Shown here piece after piece: positions 1-5,477 of a stretch of DNA of 5,755 bases. This DNA comes from Candidatus Faecousia faecipullorum (GTDB lineage Bacteria; Bacillota; Clostridia; Oscillospirales; Oscillospiraceae). Below the pieces are notes generated by a model. That model was given only the letters and a program-made list of their open reading frames with translations. It had not been told where the DNA came from and ran no database searches. Made by a program: the position numbers and the translations under genes. The DNA is taken from the NCBI GenBank assembly GCA_018710805.1, contig DVJG01000012.1, forward strand, positions 1 through 5,755, read 5' to 3'. The number at the start of each line of letters is the position of its first letter. Positions within the stretch are counted from its first letter, which is position 1.

Positions 1-21
1 GGCGTTATCACCGCCTGACAG

Positions 22-55
22 AAAAAGCCGTGTCACAAATTTGACACGGCTTTTT
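22..55. terminator. Perfect 14-bp hairpin, probable intrinsic terminator (copy 1)
   Basis: The arm at 22-35 (AAAAAGCCGTGTCA) pairs perfectly with 42-55 around a 6-base loop. The stem ends in a T-run on the plus strand and, because of the A-run before it, also on the minus strand, so it could act in both directions. In frame 1 the window opens with a short open stretch that stops at TGA 16-18, four bases before the hairpin. This would fit the 3' end of an upstream plus-strand gene, but five codons are too few to claim a gene. The same hairpin recurs at 307-337. Confidence 0.7.
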
Positions 56-60
56 CCAAC

Positions 61-91
61 TGTCAAAAATCCCCTCCGGGGCTTTTTGACA
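61..91. terminator. Second tandem hairpin with GC core, possible bidirectional terminator
   Basis: TGTCAAAAA at 61-69 pairs with TTTTTGACA at 83-91, and CCCC 71-74 pairs with GGGG 78-81 around a 3-base loop, with one mismatch (70/82). The GC core is followed directly by TTTTT on the plus strand and by ATTTTT on the minus strand, and a further T-run lies at 94-99. It sits 5 bases after the first hairpin, so the two form a tandem pair. It could instead be one stem of a larger folded RNA or repeat element. Confidence 0.55.
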
Positions 92-116
92 AGTTTTTTG
101 CAGTCTCCTGCGCGCA

Positions 117-145
117 GGCCATGTGCGCCCGAAGCGCACATGGCC
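117..145. repeat. Perfect 12-bp inverted repeat (hairpin, 5-base loop)
   Basis: GGCCATGTGCGC at 117-128 is the exact reverse complement of 134-145, with loop CCGAA. It abuts and slightly overlaps a separate 12-bp palindrome CCTGCGCGCAGG at 107-118. There is no T-run after it on either strand, so it is not a terminator. It is probably a structural element of the surrounding cassette. Confidence 0.7.
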
Positions 146-166
146 CACACTTGGCGCCTGAGATGT

Positions 167-244
167 ATTTTCCGCCAGGTACAGAAGGTGAATTGCTCCG
201 AAGGAGCAAGAGAGGCCACCCTGGGGTGCGCCCCGGCGGAAAAT
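167..244. repeat. Long-range inverted repeat enclosing two hairpins (possible multibranch RNA fold)
   Basis: ATTTTCCGCC at 167-176 pairs perfectly with GGCGGAAAAT at 235-244. Inside it are TTGCTCC 193-199 / GGAGCAA 203-209 with a GAA loop, extended outward by GGTG 187-190 / CACC 217-220, and a small GGGG/CCCC hairpin at 223-234. The arrangement is a closed stem with two branches, as in a folded RNA. An alternative pairing of CCAGGT (175-180) with ACCCTGG (218-224) competes with the closing stem. Function is unknown. Confidence 0.5.
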
Positions 245-306
245 GATCAGATTCTGTTTCCCCGCTGCCGCGGCGAAACTCTGTGAGGACATTTCGGCAG
301 GCTAAT

Positions 307-339
307 AAAGCCGTGTCACAAAATTTGACACGGCTTTTT
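307..339. terminator. 12-bp hairpin plus T-run, probable terminator (copy 2 of the hairpin at 22-55)
   Basis: AAAGCCGTGTCA at 307-318 pairs with 326-337 around a 7-base loop and is followed by TTTTT (335-339) on the plus strand. On the minus strand the stem is followed by TTTATTA, so it could also end transcription of the TIM-barrel gene, whose stop lies at 384-386. Apart from one extra loop base and the outermost base pairs it is the same sequence as the hairpin at 22-55. Confidence 0.65.
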
Positions 340-383
340 GTTGACTTTTTCACGAAAATCTTCTAAACTGATAGACAATACCA

Positions 384-1052
384 TTACTCTCGATATTTGT
401 CCATTAGGGTTCTGAACAGGACCTGGGTGGTGGGCGGCGTGTAGGTGATGGCGTTGGCTCCTGCGTCGATGGTCCGGCGGATGGTGTCGCTCTGATTGCC
501 GCCGGAGGCTATGATGGGGATGTCCGGGAACTCCCTGCGAATCTTCTCCACGATTTTGGGCGTGTTGGCAGCCCCTGCCACGTTGAGAATGGAGGCTCCT
601 GCGGAAAGCCGGGCGGCGATGTCCGTATTCTCGTTGGTCACGGTGATGATCACCGGGATGTCCACAGCCCTTGCCACTGCCATCAGGTTCAAATCCGTAA
701 TGGGTGCATTCAGTACCACGCCCATGGCGCCCTGGCACTCGGCGTCCTTGGCAAGGCTTATAGTCCGCAGGCCCTTGGTGGTGCCGCCGCCGATGCCAGC
801 AAACACGGGGATGTAAGAACACTTGATAATGGCGTCGCTGATGGCCTGCTGAGGCGTGAAGGGATACACGGCGAACACCGCGTCGGCGTTGCAGTTGCGG
901 ATGATGGCAAGGTCCGTGGAGAATACCAGGGACTTGATGCGCCGGCCATAGACCACAATGCCGCTGGCCTGGTAGACCTCCTTGGGCATTTCGAGAATGT
1001 TATGCCGCAGGGCGCTCTCAATGCGCGGGGCAAAGTTCTTGCTTTCGTTCAT
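384..1052 (-). CDS. Phosphate-binding TIM-barrel family protein (often named only 'hydrolase' in Clostridia)
   Basis: A 222-residue protein with the alternating strand/helix pattern of a (beta/alpha)8 barrel. Visible elements are the strand IKSLVFSTD (39-47), NADAVFAVYPFTPQ (55-68), a glycine loop GIGGG (86-90), IPVIITV (132-138), and a C-terminal phosphate-site pattern IIASGG (180-185) followed by GANAITYTPP (198-207). This resembles the ThiG/HisA/indole-glycerol-phosphate-synthase-like barrels, and I recall such proteins in Clostridia carrying only the name 'hydrolase'. The true reaction is unknown. The start is set at ATG 1052 because GGAG lies 8 bases upstream and the extended -10 promoter at 1084-1092 would begin the transcript near 1077. 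The longer in-frame starts at 1082 and 1103 (a TTG) have no ribosome site and lie upstream of that point. The gene is divergent from the ABC operon, 116 bases away, so a functional link is possible but not shown. Confidence 0.8.
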   Translation of the reverse strand: MNESKNFAPRIESALRHNILEMPKEVYQASGIVVYGRRIKSLVFSTDLAIIRNCNADAVFAVYPFTPQQAISDAIIKCSYIPVFAGIGGGTTKGLRTISLAKDAECQGAMGVVLNAPITDLNLMAVARAVDIPVIITVTNENTDIAARLSAGASILNVAGAANTPKIVEKIRREFPDIPIIASGGNQSDTIRRTIDAGANAITYTPPTTQVLFRTLMDKYRE

Positions 1053-1083
1053 AACTTCAGCTCCATATACAGGATTTTCCATT

Positions 1084-1092
1084 ATTTTATCA
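1084..1092 (-). promoter_or_regulatory. Extended -10 promoter for the TIM-barrel gene
   Basis: On the minus strand this reads TGATAAAAT: a TGn extension (TG at 1092-1091) followed by TAAAAT (1089-1084), five of six matches to TATAAT. No good -35 box lies 16-18 bases upstream, which extended -10 promoters tolerate. Predicted initiation near 1077 leaves a leader of about 25 bases with GGAG at 1064-1061, which fits the chosen start at 1052. Confidence 0.5.
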
Positions 1093-1168
1093 GGAAAAGC
1101 CAAAGTTTACATGAACAAAGTATTAACTCTGCAAAAACAAAAAACACAGAATTTATGGGAAAGGCCAG

Positions 1169-2065
1169 ATGTTTATGGACCGAAACAACCGAAAAGGTTG
1201 GCTGTACCTGTTGCCTGCCATGGCATTTCTGGGGGCGTTTTTGGTGTACCCCCTGGTGGACGTGGCCATTTACTCCATGGAAGAGGGGTATAACTTTGCC
1301 TCCCAGACGTACCTGGGGGTGGGGCTTTACAACTATTCCTATGTGCTGCACGACCCCTATTTCCTGCAGGCCCTTAAAAACACCTTCATTCTGGTGATTA
1401 TCACGGTGCCTCTCTCCACAGGATTGGCCCTGCTGATCTCCGTGGGCCTCAGCTCCATCAAGAAGCTCCGGGACCTGTACCAAACCGTATTCTTCCTGCC
1501 CTATGTGACAAACACCCTGGCAGTCGGATTGGTGTTTATGATTCTGTTCCAGCAGACCCCCTATTCCGACGGCCTGATCAACCGCATCCTGAGCCTTTTC
1601 GGCGTTGCCCCCATTGATTTTATCAGCGGTCCTTACTGGGCAAAGATGCTGACCCTGTGCGTCTACACCGTGTGGGTGGTCATGCCCTTTAAAATCCTTA
1701 TTCTCACCGGCGCTCTGGCCTCCGTGGATGAGAGCTACTACAGCGCCGCCAGGGTGGACGGGTCCTCCAAATGGCGGATTTTCTGCCGCATTACCCTGCC
1801 CATGATTTCCCCCTCGGTGTTTTATCTCGTTATCACAGGCTTCATCGGAGCATTCAAAGCCTACTCCGACGCCGTGGCCCTGTTCGGCGTGGACCTGAAC
1901 GCCGCTGGCATGAACACCATTGTGGGCTACATCTACGATATGCTCTACGGCACCTCCGGCGGCTACCCCTCTTACGCCTCCGCCGCCGCCATTGTCCTCT
2001 TTGCCATTGTGCTGACCATCACCTGCTGCAATCTCATGGTCAGCAAAAAACACGTCCATTACTAA
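1169..2065 (+). CDS. Carbohydrate ABC transporter permease, CUT1 family, MalF/UgpA-type
   Basis: This 298-residue protein is one of two membrane subunits of a sugar-type importer in the cytoplasmic membrane. It has about six hydrophobic helices (roughly 11-30, 71-95, 106-128, 157-183, 214-232, 270-291). The cytoplasmic EAA loop that docks on the ATPase lies at about 188-211, reading E..YYSAARVDG followed by ITLP. The N-terminus (NRKGWLYLLPAMAFLGAFLVYP) is typical of the MalF/UgpA side and lacks MalF's large extra periplasmic domain. The start is ambiguous: ATG 1169 lies 4 bases after GGGAAAGG (1157-1164), while the in-frame ATG at 1175 lies 10 bases after it and would drop two residues. It is the first gene of a three-gene operon. 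I found no convincing plus-strand promoter in 1053-1168. The family is certain; the substrate is not determinable. Confidence 0.95.
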   Translation: MFMDRNNRKGWLYLLPAMAFLGAFLVYPLVDVAIYSMEEGYNFASQTYLGVGLYNYSYVLHDPYFLQALKNTFILVIITVPLSTGLALLISVGLSSIKKLRDLYQTVFFLPYVTNTLAVGLVFMILFQQTPYSDGLINRILSLFGVAPIDFISGPYWAKMLTLCVYTVWVVMPFKILILTGALASVDESYYSAARVDGSSKWRIFCRITLPMISPSVFYLVITGFIGAFKAYSDAVALFGVDLNAAGMNTIVGYIYDMLYGTSGGYPSYASAAAIVLFAIVLTITCCNLMVSKKHVHY

Positions 2066-2070
2066 GGAGG
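2064..2070 (+). promoter_or_regulatory. Shine-Dalgarno site overlapping the upstream stop codon
   Basis: The stop codon TAA (2063-2065) of the first permease runs into AAGGAGG, a near-perfect ribosome binding site 6 bases before ATG 2077. This fixes the start of the second permease, although its reading frame is open far upstream (to 1771) inside the first permease gene. Confidence 0.9.
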
Positions 2071-2076
2071 CGCAAT

Positions 2077-2940
2077 ATGGACTATCAAACCATCGAACGC
2101 TCCGCCGCCCGGCGGGCCAAAGTGCGGAAGGTTCTGACCTATATCCTGCTGACCTTCTGGGCCATCATCGTGCTCTTCCCCTTCTACTGGATGGTGCTGA
2201 CCTCTGTGAAGGGTTACGGCGCCTACAACTCCGAATGGATTCCCAAGCTCTACACCCTGTCCCCCACCCTGGAGAACTACCGCTCCGCCTTCACCGCCGT
2301 ACCTCTGGCAGGCTACTTTGTCAATACGGTGATTTTCACCTTGGCCACCACGGCCCTTATGCTGGTGGTGACCATTCTCGCCGCCTTCGCCTTTTCCCGG
2401 CTTCAGTTCCGGGGAAAAGATTTGGTGTTCACCCTGTTTCTCTCCTTCATGATGATTCCCAGCGAGCTGGTGGTCATCACAAACTTCGTCACCATTACAA
2501 ACTGGGATATGCGGAACACCTTTATGGGCCTGATTCTCCCCAGCGTCACCTCGGTGTTCTACATCTACCTGTTAAAAGAAAACTTCTCCCAGATTCCCGA
2601 CGAACTTTACTACGCCGCCAAGGTAGACGGCACCTCGGACCTGCGCTATCTTCGCAAGGTCATGATTCCCATGTGCAAGCCCACCATCATCACCATCACC
2701 ATCCTCAAGATCATTGAATGCTGGAACAGCTTTGTGTGGCCCCGGCTCATTACCGACGACCAGAGCTACTTCCTGGTGTCCGGCGGCATTCAGGAGATTC
2801 GGGAAAACGGCTTTGGCCGGGAGAACATCCCCGCCATGATGGCCGCCGTGGTGGTCATTTCCCTGCCCCTTATTGTGCTTTTTCTGATTTTCCGGAAAAA
2901 GATTATGGCAGGCGTTGCCAGAGGAGGCGTAAAGGGATGA
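2077..2940 (+). CDS. Carbohydrate ABC transporter permease, CUT1 family, MalG/UgpE-type
   Basis: This 287-residue protein is the second membrane subunit and should form a heterodimer with the product of 1169-2065. Hydrophobic helices lie at about 17-43, 81-106, 115-139, 148-166, 200-219 and 254-272. The EAA loop is at about 175-198, reading DELYYAAKVDG and then MIP. The C-terminus RKKIMAGVARGGVKG matches the characteristic MAG...G.VKG ending of UgpE/MalG-type subunits. The start is set by the AGGAGG at 2065-2070. The frame stays open upstream to 1771, but that part is in another frame of the first permease and reads as Arg/His-rich nonsense. Its last codons carry AGGAGG (2922-2927) for the next gene, and its TGA overlaps the next ATG, which implies translational coupling. 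No ATPase gene follows. Confidence 0.95.
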   Translation: MDYQTIERSAARRAKVRKVLTYILLTFWAIIVLFPFYWMVLTSVKGYGAYNSEWIPKLYTLSPTLENYRSAFTAVPLAGYFVNTVIFTLATTALMLVVTILAAFAFSRLQFRGKDLVFTLFLSFMMIPSELVVITNFVTITNWDMRNTFMGLILPSVTSVFYIYLLKENFSQIPDELYYAAKVDGTSDLRYLRKVMIPMCKPTIITITILKIIECWNSFVWPRLITDDQSYFLVSGGIQEIRENGFGRENIPAMMAAVVVISLPLIVLFLIFRKKIMAGVARGGVKG

Positions 2941-4526
2941 AAACGTGTAAATTACTGCTGTTTCTTCTGCTTCTGTGCCTGACCCTCACAGGCTGCCACG
3001 GTTCCCAGGAAAAGACAGCCTTCCAGATTCCCGAAACCTTCGACGACAGCCGGAACTACGAAATCACCTTCTGGGCCAAAAACGACACCAACCAGACCCA
3101 GGTGAACATCTACAAGCAGGCCATTGAAAATTTCCAGAAGCTGTATCCCAACATCACCGTGAACCTGCGGCTTTATACGGACTACGGCAAAATCTACAAT
3201 GACGTCATTACCAACATCGCAACCAACACCACCCCCAACGTCTGCATTACCTACCCGGACCACATTGCCACGTATCTCACAGGCGCAGATACGGTAGCGC
3301 CTCTGGACGACCTGTTTACGGACCCCAAATACGGCCTGGGCGGCAGTGAAGTCCGGTTTGACGGGCCCAAAAACGGAGAAATTGTGCCGGAATTTTTGGA
3401 GGAATGCTCCTTCAGCGGCTACCACTACGCCGTTCCCTATATGCGCTCCACGGAGGCCTGCTACGTCAACCAGGACATGGTGGAGGCGCTGGGCTATACC
3501 CTCCCCGATGTGCTGACCTGGGACTTTGTCTGGGAGGTATCCGAAGCCGCCATGGCAAAGGATGAGGACGGAAACTTCCTTCTCAACGGCCAGAAGGTGC
3601 TGATTCCCTTCATCTATAAGTCCACGGACAACATGATGATCCAGATGCTCTATCAGAAGGGCGCGGGCTACTCCACACCCCTTGGGAAGATCGAGCTTTT
3701 CAACGACACCACCAAGGAACTTCTTCTCACCGTGGCAGAGCACGCAGGGACCAAGGCCTTCAACACCTTCAAGCGCACAGGCTACCCTGCCAACTATTTG
3801 AACGCAGGCCAGTGCATTTTCATGGTGGACTCCACGGCAGGCGCCACCTGGGTGGGCAGCGATGCGCCGCTTCTGGACATCTCCCCGGATAAAATCGTGC
3901 GCTTCCGCACCGCCGTCCGGCCTGTGCCTCAGTTTGACCCTCAGCACCCCAAGATGATCTCTCAGGGGCCGTCCCTGTGCATTTTCCAAAAGGAAGACCC
4001 CCAGGAAGTGCTGGCCTCCTGGCTCTTCACTCAGTATCTTTTGACCAACGAAGTTCAGATTGCCTACTCCCAGACGGAAGGCTATGTTCCCGTAACCACC
4101 AAAGCCCAGACTAGCGCCGAATATCAGGATTATCTCAGCCGCAAGGGCCAGGACAATGAGATGTACTATTCCATCAAGCTGGATGCCGCAGAGCTTCTCA
4201 TGGCAAACACGGAAAATACCTTCGTCACCCCGGTGTTCAACGGCTCAACTTCCCTGCGAAACGCCGCCGGGCAGCTGATTGAGGATGTGAACATCTCCGT
4301 TCGCCAGGGAAAGACCATTGACGAGGCCTTTTTGGATAATCTCTACGCCGATGTCACCGCCCTTTATCGGCTCGACCAGACAGGTTCCGCCCAGGGCAAG
4401 GTGTCTTTTGGTCCCCTGCCAGGGGAAGCCAAGGCGCTGCTGATTGCCCTGGCAGCCGTTTGGCTCCTGCTGGGTGCATACGCTGCTGGGAATTATTTAA
4501 AAAAGAAAAATCCGAAAAAGAATTGA
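2937..4526 (+). CDS. ABC transporter solute-binding lipoprotein (family 1) with an extra C-terminal membrane helix
   Basis: This 529-residue extracellular receptor would capture the solute for the two permeases. A signal peptide (1-19) ends in a lipobox, L-T-G-C, so Cys20 should be lipid-modified. Family features follow: YEITFWAKND (41-50), NFQKLYPNITVNL (65-77), and GYHYAVPYMRSTEACYVNQD (161-180), the usual inter-lobe stretch that ends in a YxNxD-like motif. The C-terminus is unusual. After about residue 490 comes LPGEA (494-498), a hydrophobic helix (about 500-521) and a Lys-rich tail, so the protein is probably anchored at both ends. At 529 residues it is longer than the usual 400-450. The start is ATG 2937, overlapping the permease stop (ATGA), with AGGAGG at 2922-2927. 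An open frame extends upstream to 2718 but overlaps the permease. The binding protein comes last in the operon, where it is more often first. The ligand is unknown. Confidence 0.93.
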   Translation: MKTCKLLLFLLLLCLTLTGCHGSQEKTAFQIPETFDDSRNYEITFWAKNDTNQTQVNIYKQAIENFQKLYPNITVNLRLYTDYGKIYNDVITNIATNTTPNVCITYPDHIATYLTGADTVAPLDDLFTDPKYGLGGSEVRFDGPKNGEIVPEFLEECSFSGYHYAVPYMRSTEACYVNQDMVEALGYTLPDVLTWDFVWEVSEAAMAKDEDGNFLLNGQKVLIPFIYKSTDNMMIQMLYQKGAGYSTPLGKIELFNDTTKELLLTVAEHAGTKAFNTFKRTGYPANYLNAGQCIFMVDSTAGATWVGSDAPLLDISPDKIVRFRTAVRPVPQFDPQHPKMISQGPSLCIFQKEDPQEVLASWLFTQYLLTNEVQIAYSQTEGYVPVTTKAQTSAEYQDYLSRKGQDNEMYYSIKLDAAELLMANTENTFVTPVFNGSTSLRNAAGQLIEDVNISVRQGKTIDEAFLDNLYADVTALYRLDQTGSAQGKVSFGPLPGEAKALLIALAAVWLLLGAYAAGNYLKKKNPKKN

Positions 4527-4550
4527 TTTTCGGGATGGATCGTGTATAAT
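4523..4550 (+). promoter_or_regulatory. Sigma-A-type promoter for the OB-fold lipoprotein gene
   Basis: TTGATT (4523-4528), a 16-base spacer and a perfect TATAAT (4545-4550). The -35 box contains the TGA stop (4524-4526) of the binding-protein gene, so the two units are packed end to end. Transcription should begin near 4557, giving a leader of about 49 bases with AGGAGAT at 4591-4597, 8 bases before ATG 4606. A weak hairpin (CCGAAAA 4512-4518 / TTTTCGG 4527-4533) overlaps the -35 box, but no T-run follows it. Readthrough from the ABC operon therefore remains possible. Confidence 0.8.
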
Positions 4551-4605
4551 GATTGGTGCATACCCATTACACCCCCAGAGGGGACACAAAAGGAGATAAG
4601 AACCT

Positions 4606-5400
4606 ATGAAAAAGCTCATCGCACTGCTGCTGGTTCTGACCATGGTGATTGCCATGGCTGCCTGCGCAAAGACCGAGACCACCGAAACCACTGAGACCAC
4701 TGCCGCTCCCGAGACCACCGAGGCCGTGACCGAGGCCCCCGCTGAAACCGAGGCTGAGACTGAGGCTCCTTCCGAGGAAGCTCCCGCTGTCATGACCTAC
4801 GAAGAGTACATGGCCGCTGAAACGGACGCTCTCGTCACCGTGGAGACCTATGTCCAGGGCCATCAGTCCTGGTGGGAAGACAAGATCACCGTCTACTGCC
4901 AGAGCCCTGAGGGCGGCATGTTCCTGTACGAGCTGGCCTGCTCCGAAGAGGACGCTGCCAAGCTGGTTCCCGGCACCAAGATCCGCGTCACCGGCACCAA
5001 GGCTGTTTGGAACGGCGAAGTGGAAATCATGGGCGGCACCTTCGAGTTCGTTGAAGGCGGCGACACCTTTGTTGCCGAAGCCAAGGACGTGACCGAACTG
5101 CTGGGCACCGAGGAACTGGTGAAGCACCAGAACGAGCTTGTCTCCTTCTCCGGCCTCACCGTGGAGAAGATCGCTTACAAGAACGACGAGCCCGGCGATG
5201 ACATCTATGTGACCCTGGGCTACAACGGCGCTTCCTACGACTTCTGCGTGGAAGTTTACCTGACCGGCACCGACTCCGACGTCTATACTGCCGTGGGAGA
5301 ACTGAAGGAAGGCGACGTTGTGAACGTGGAAGGCTACCTGTACTGGTACGAGGGACCCAACACCCACATCACCTCCATCGCTGTGGCAGCTGCTGAGTAA
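4606..5400 (+). CDS. Lipoprotein with acidic Thr/Glu linker and two OB-fold-like modules
   Basis: This 264-residue surface lipoprotein has an unknown role. The signal peptide (1-19, with Lys2-Lys3) ends in M-A-A-C, making Cys20 the predicted lipidated residue. Residues 21-62 form a Thr/Glu/Ala/Pro-rich acidic spacer that would hold the folded part away from the membrane. Residues about 65-160 look like a small beta-barrel (OB-fold-like), with VETYVQGHQSWW (78-90), GTKIRVTG (123-130) and W.GEVEI (135-141). Residues about 175-260 look like a second copy, with ELVSFSGLTVEKI (177-189) and EGDVVNVEGYLYWYEG (235-250). The pairing of GTKIRVTG...W.G with GDVVNVEG...W.EG supports an internal duplication. 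Three Cys (98, 112, 214) lie in the folded part. It has its own strong promoter, the ribosome site AGGAG (4591-4595) and a terminator. Alanine is often GCT here, against mostly GCC in the ABC genes, which fits high expression. No catalytic motif is visible; OB-folds can bind carbohydrate, peptide or nucleic acid. Confidence 0.88.
   Translation: MKKLIALLLVLTMVIAMAACAKTETTETTETTAAPETTEAVTEAPAETEAETEAPSEEAPAVMTYEEYMAAETDALVTVETYVQGHQSWWEDKITVYCQSPEGGMFLYELACSEEDAAKLVPGTKIRVTGTKAVWNGEVEIMGGTFEFVEGGDTFVAEAKDVTELLGTEELVKHQNELVSFSGLTVEKIAYKNDEPGDDIYVTLGYNGASYDFCVEVYLTGTDSDVYTAVGELKEGDVVNVEGYLYWYEGPNTHITSIAVAAAE
4672..4788 (+). repeat. Low-complexity Thr/Glu/Ala/Pro-coding tract
   Basis: This tract encodes residues 23-61 of the lipoprotein and is built from imperfect repeats of GAG/GAA-ACC-ACC/ACT (TETTETTETT, then PETTEA, TEAP, AETEAETEAP). 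Such tracts tend to vary in length between strains by slippage. It serves as the flexible spacer between the lipid anchor and the folded modules. Confidence 0.75.
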
Positions 5401-5413
5401 ACTGCAAAGAAAA

Positions 5414-5445
5414 ACACCCCATGAGAAATCATGGGGTGTCTTTTT
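5414..5445. terminator. Bidirectional intrinsic terminator with GAAA tetraloop
   Basis: ACACCCCATGA (5414-5424) pairs perfectly with TCATGGGGTGT (5429-5439) around a GAAA loop. CTTTTT follows on the plus strand. AAAGAAAAA precedes the stem, so the minus strand also has a T-run after it. It lies 13 bases after the lipoprotein stop and 32 bases past the stop of the convergent minus-strand gene, so it can end both transcripts. Confidence 0.9.
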
Positions 5446-5477
5446 GTCGGCAATCAAATTATCACTTTCCGGGAATG

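Larger units (their letters stand above)
56..306. other. Gene-free, highly structured intergenic cassette between two copies of one hairpin
   Basis: No reading frame here has a convincing start, ribosome site or protein-like composition. The stretch is dense in inverted repeats: the hairpin at 61-91, a 12-bp palindrome at 107-118, a perfect 12-bp stem at 117-128/134-145, a 10-bp long-range pairing 167-176/235-244, a 7-bp stem at 193-199/203-209, GGGG/CCCC at 223-226/231-234, and GTTTC/GAAAC at 256-260/275-279. That density exceeds what plain intergenic DNA usually shows. It may be a structured RNA or a dispersed intergenic repeat. I recognise no known RNA: there is no SRP, tmRNA or RNase P signature. 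The strand of any transcript is unknown. Confidence 0.45.

Noticed and set aside
22..339. CRISPR array
   Set aside because: There are only two copies of the hairpin, 285 bases apart, with no regular repeat-spacer spacing and no cas genes in the window.
41..353. Short open frames on both strands in the left intergenic region (about 81-96 codons)
   Set aside because: They run across perfect hairpins, have no ribosome sites and show Arg/Pro/Gly-rich random composition. The DNA is better explained as structured non-coding sequence.
1111..1293. ATG at 1111 as a start for a small gene upstream of the permease
   Set aside because: The frame has no ribosome site and overlaps the permease in another frame with no protein-like features.
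1082..2059. Long minus-strand open frame (325 codons) opposite the first permease
   Set aside because: It is His/Gly/Gln-rich, has no ribosome site, and lies fully antisense to an unmistakable permease. It is a shadow caused by G/C-rich third positions.
2682..2704. CAT/CAC-rich stretch that would encode a run of eight His in one frame
   Set aside because: In the real permease frame it encodes Thr/Ile residues of a membrane helix. The His run exists only in a wrong frame.
2952..3989. Minus-strand open frame (345 codons) opposite the binding-protein gene
   Set aside because: It is antisense to a clear solute-binding protein, and its Val/Gly/His-rich composition matches no family. It is a shadow.
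4512..4533. Hairpin after the binding-protein gene as its terminator
   Set aside because: Only 7 mostly A/T pairs form and no T-run follows. The sequence is better read as part of the next gene's promoter.
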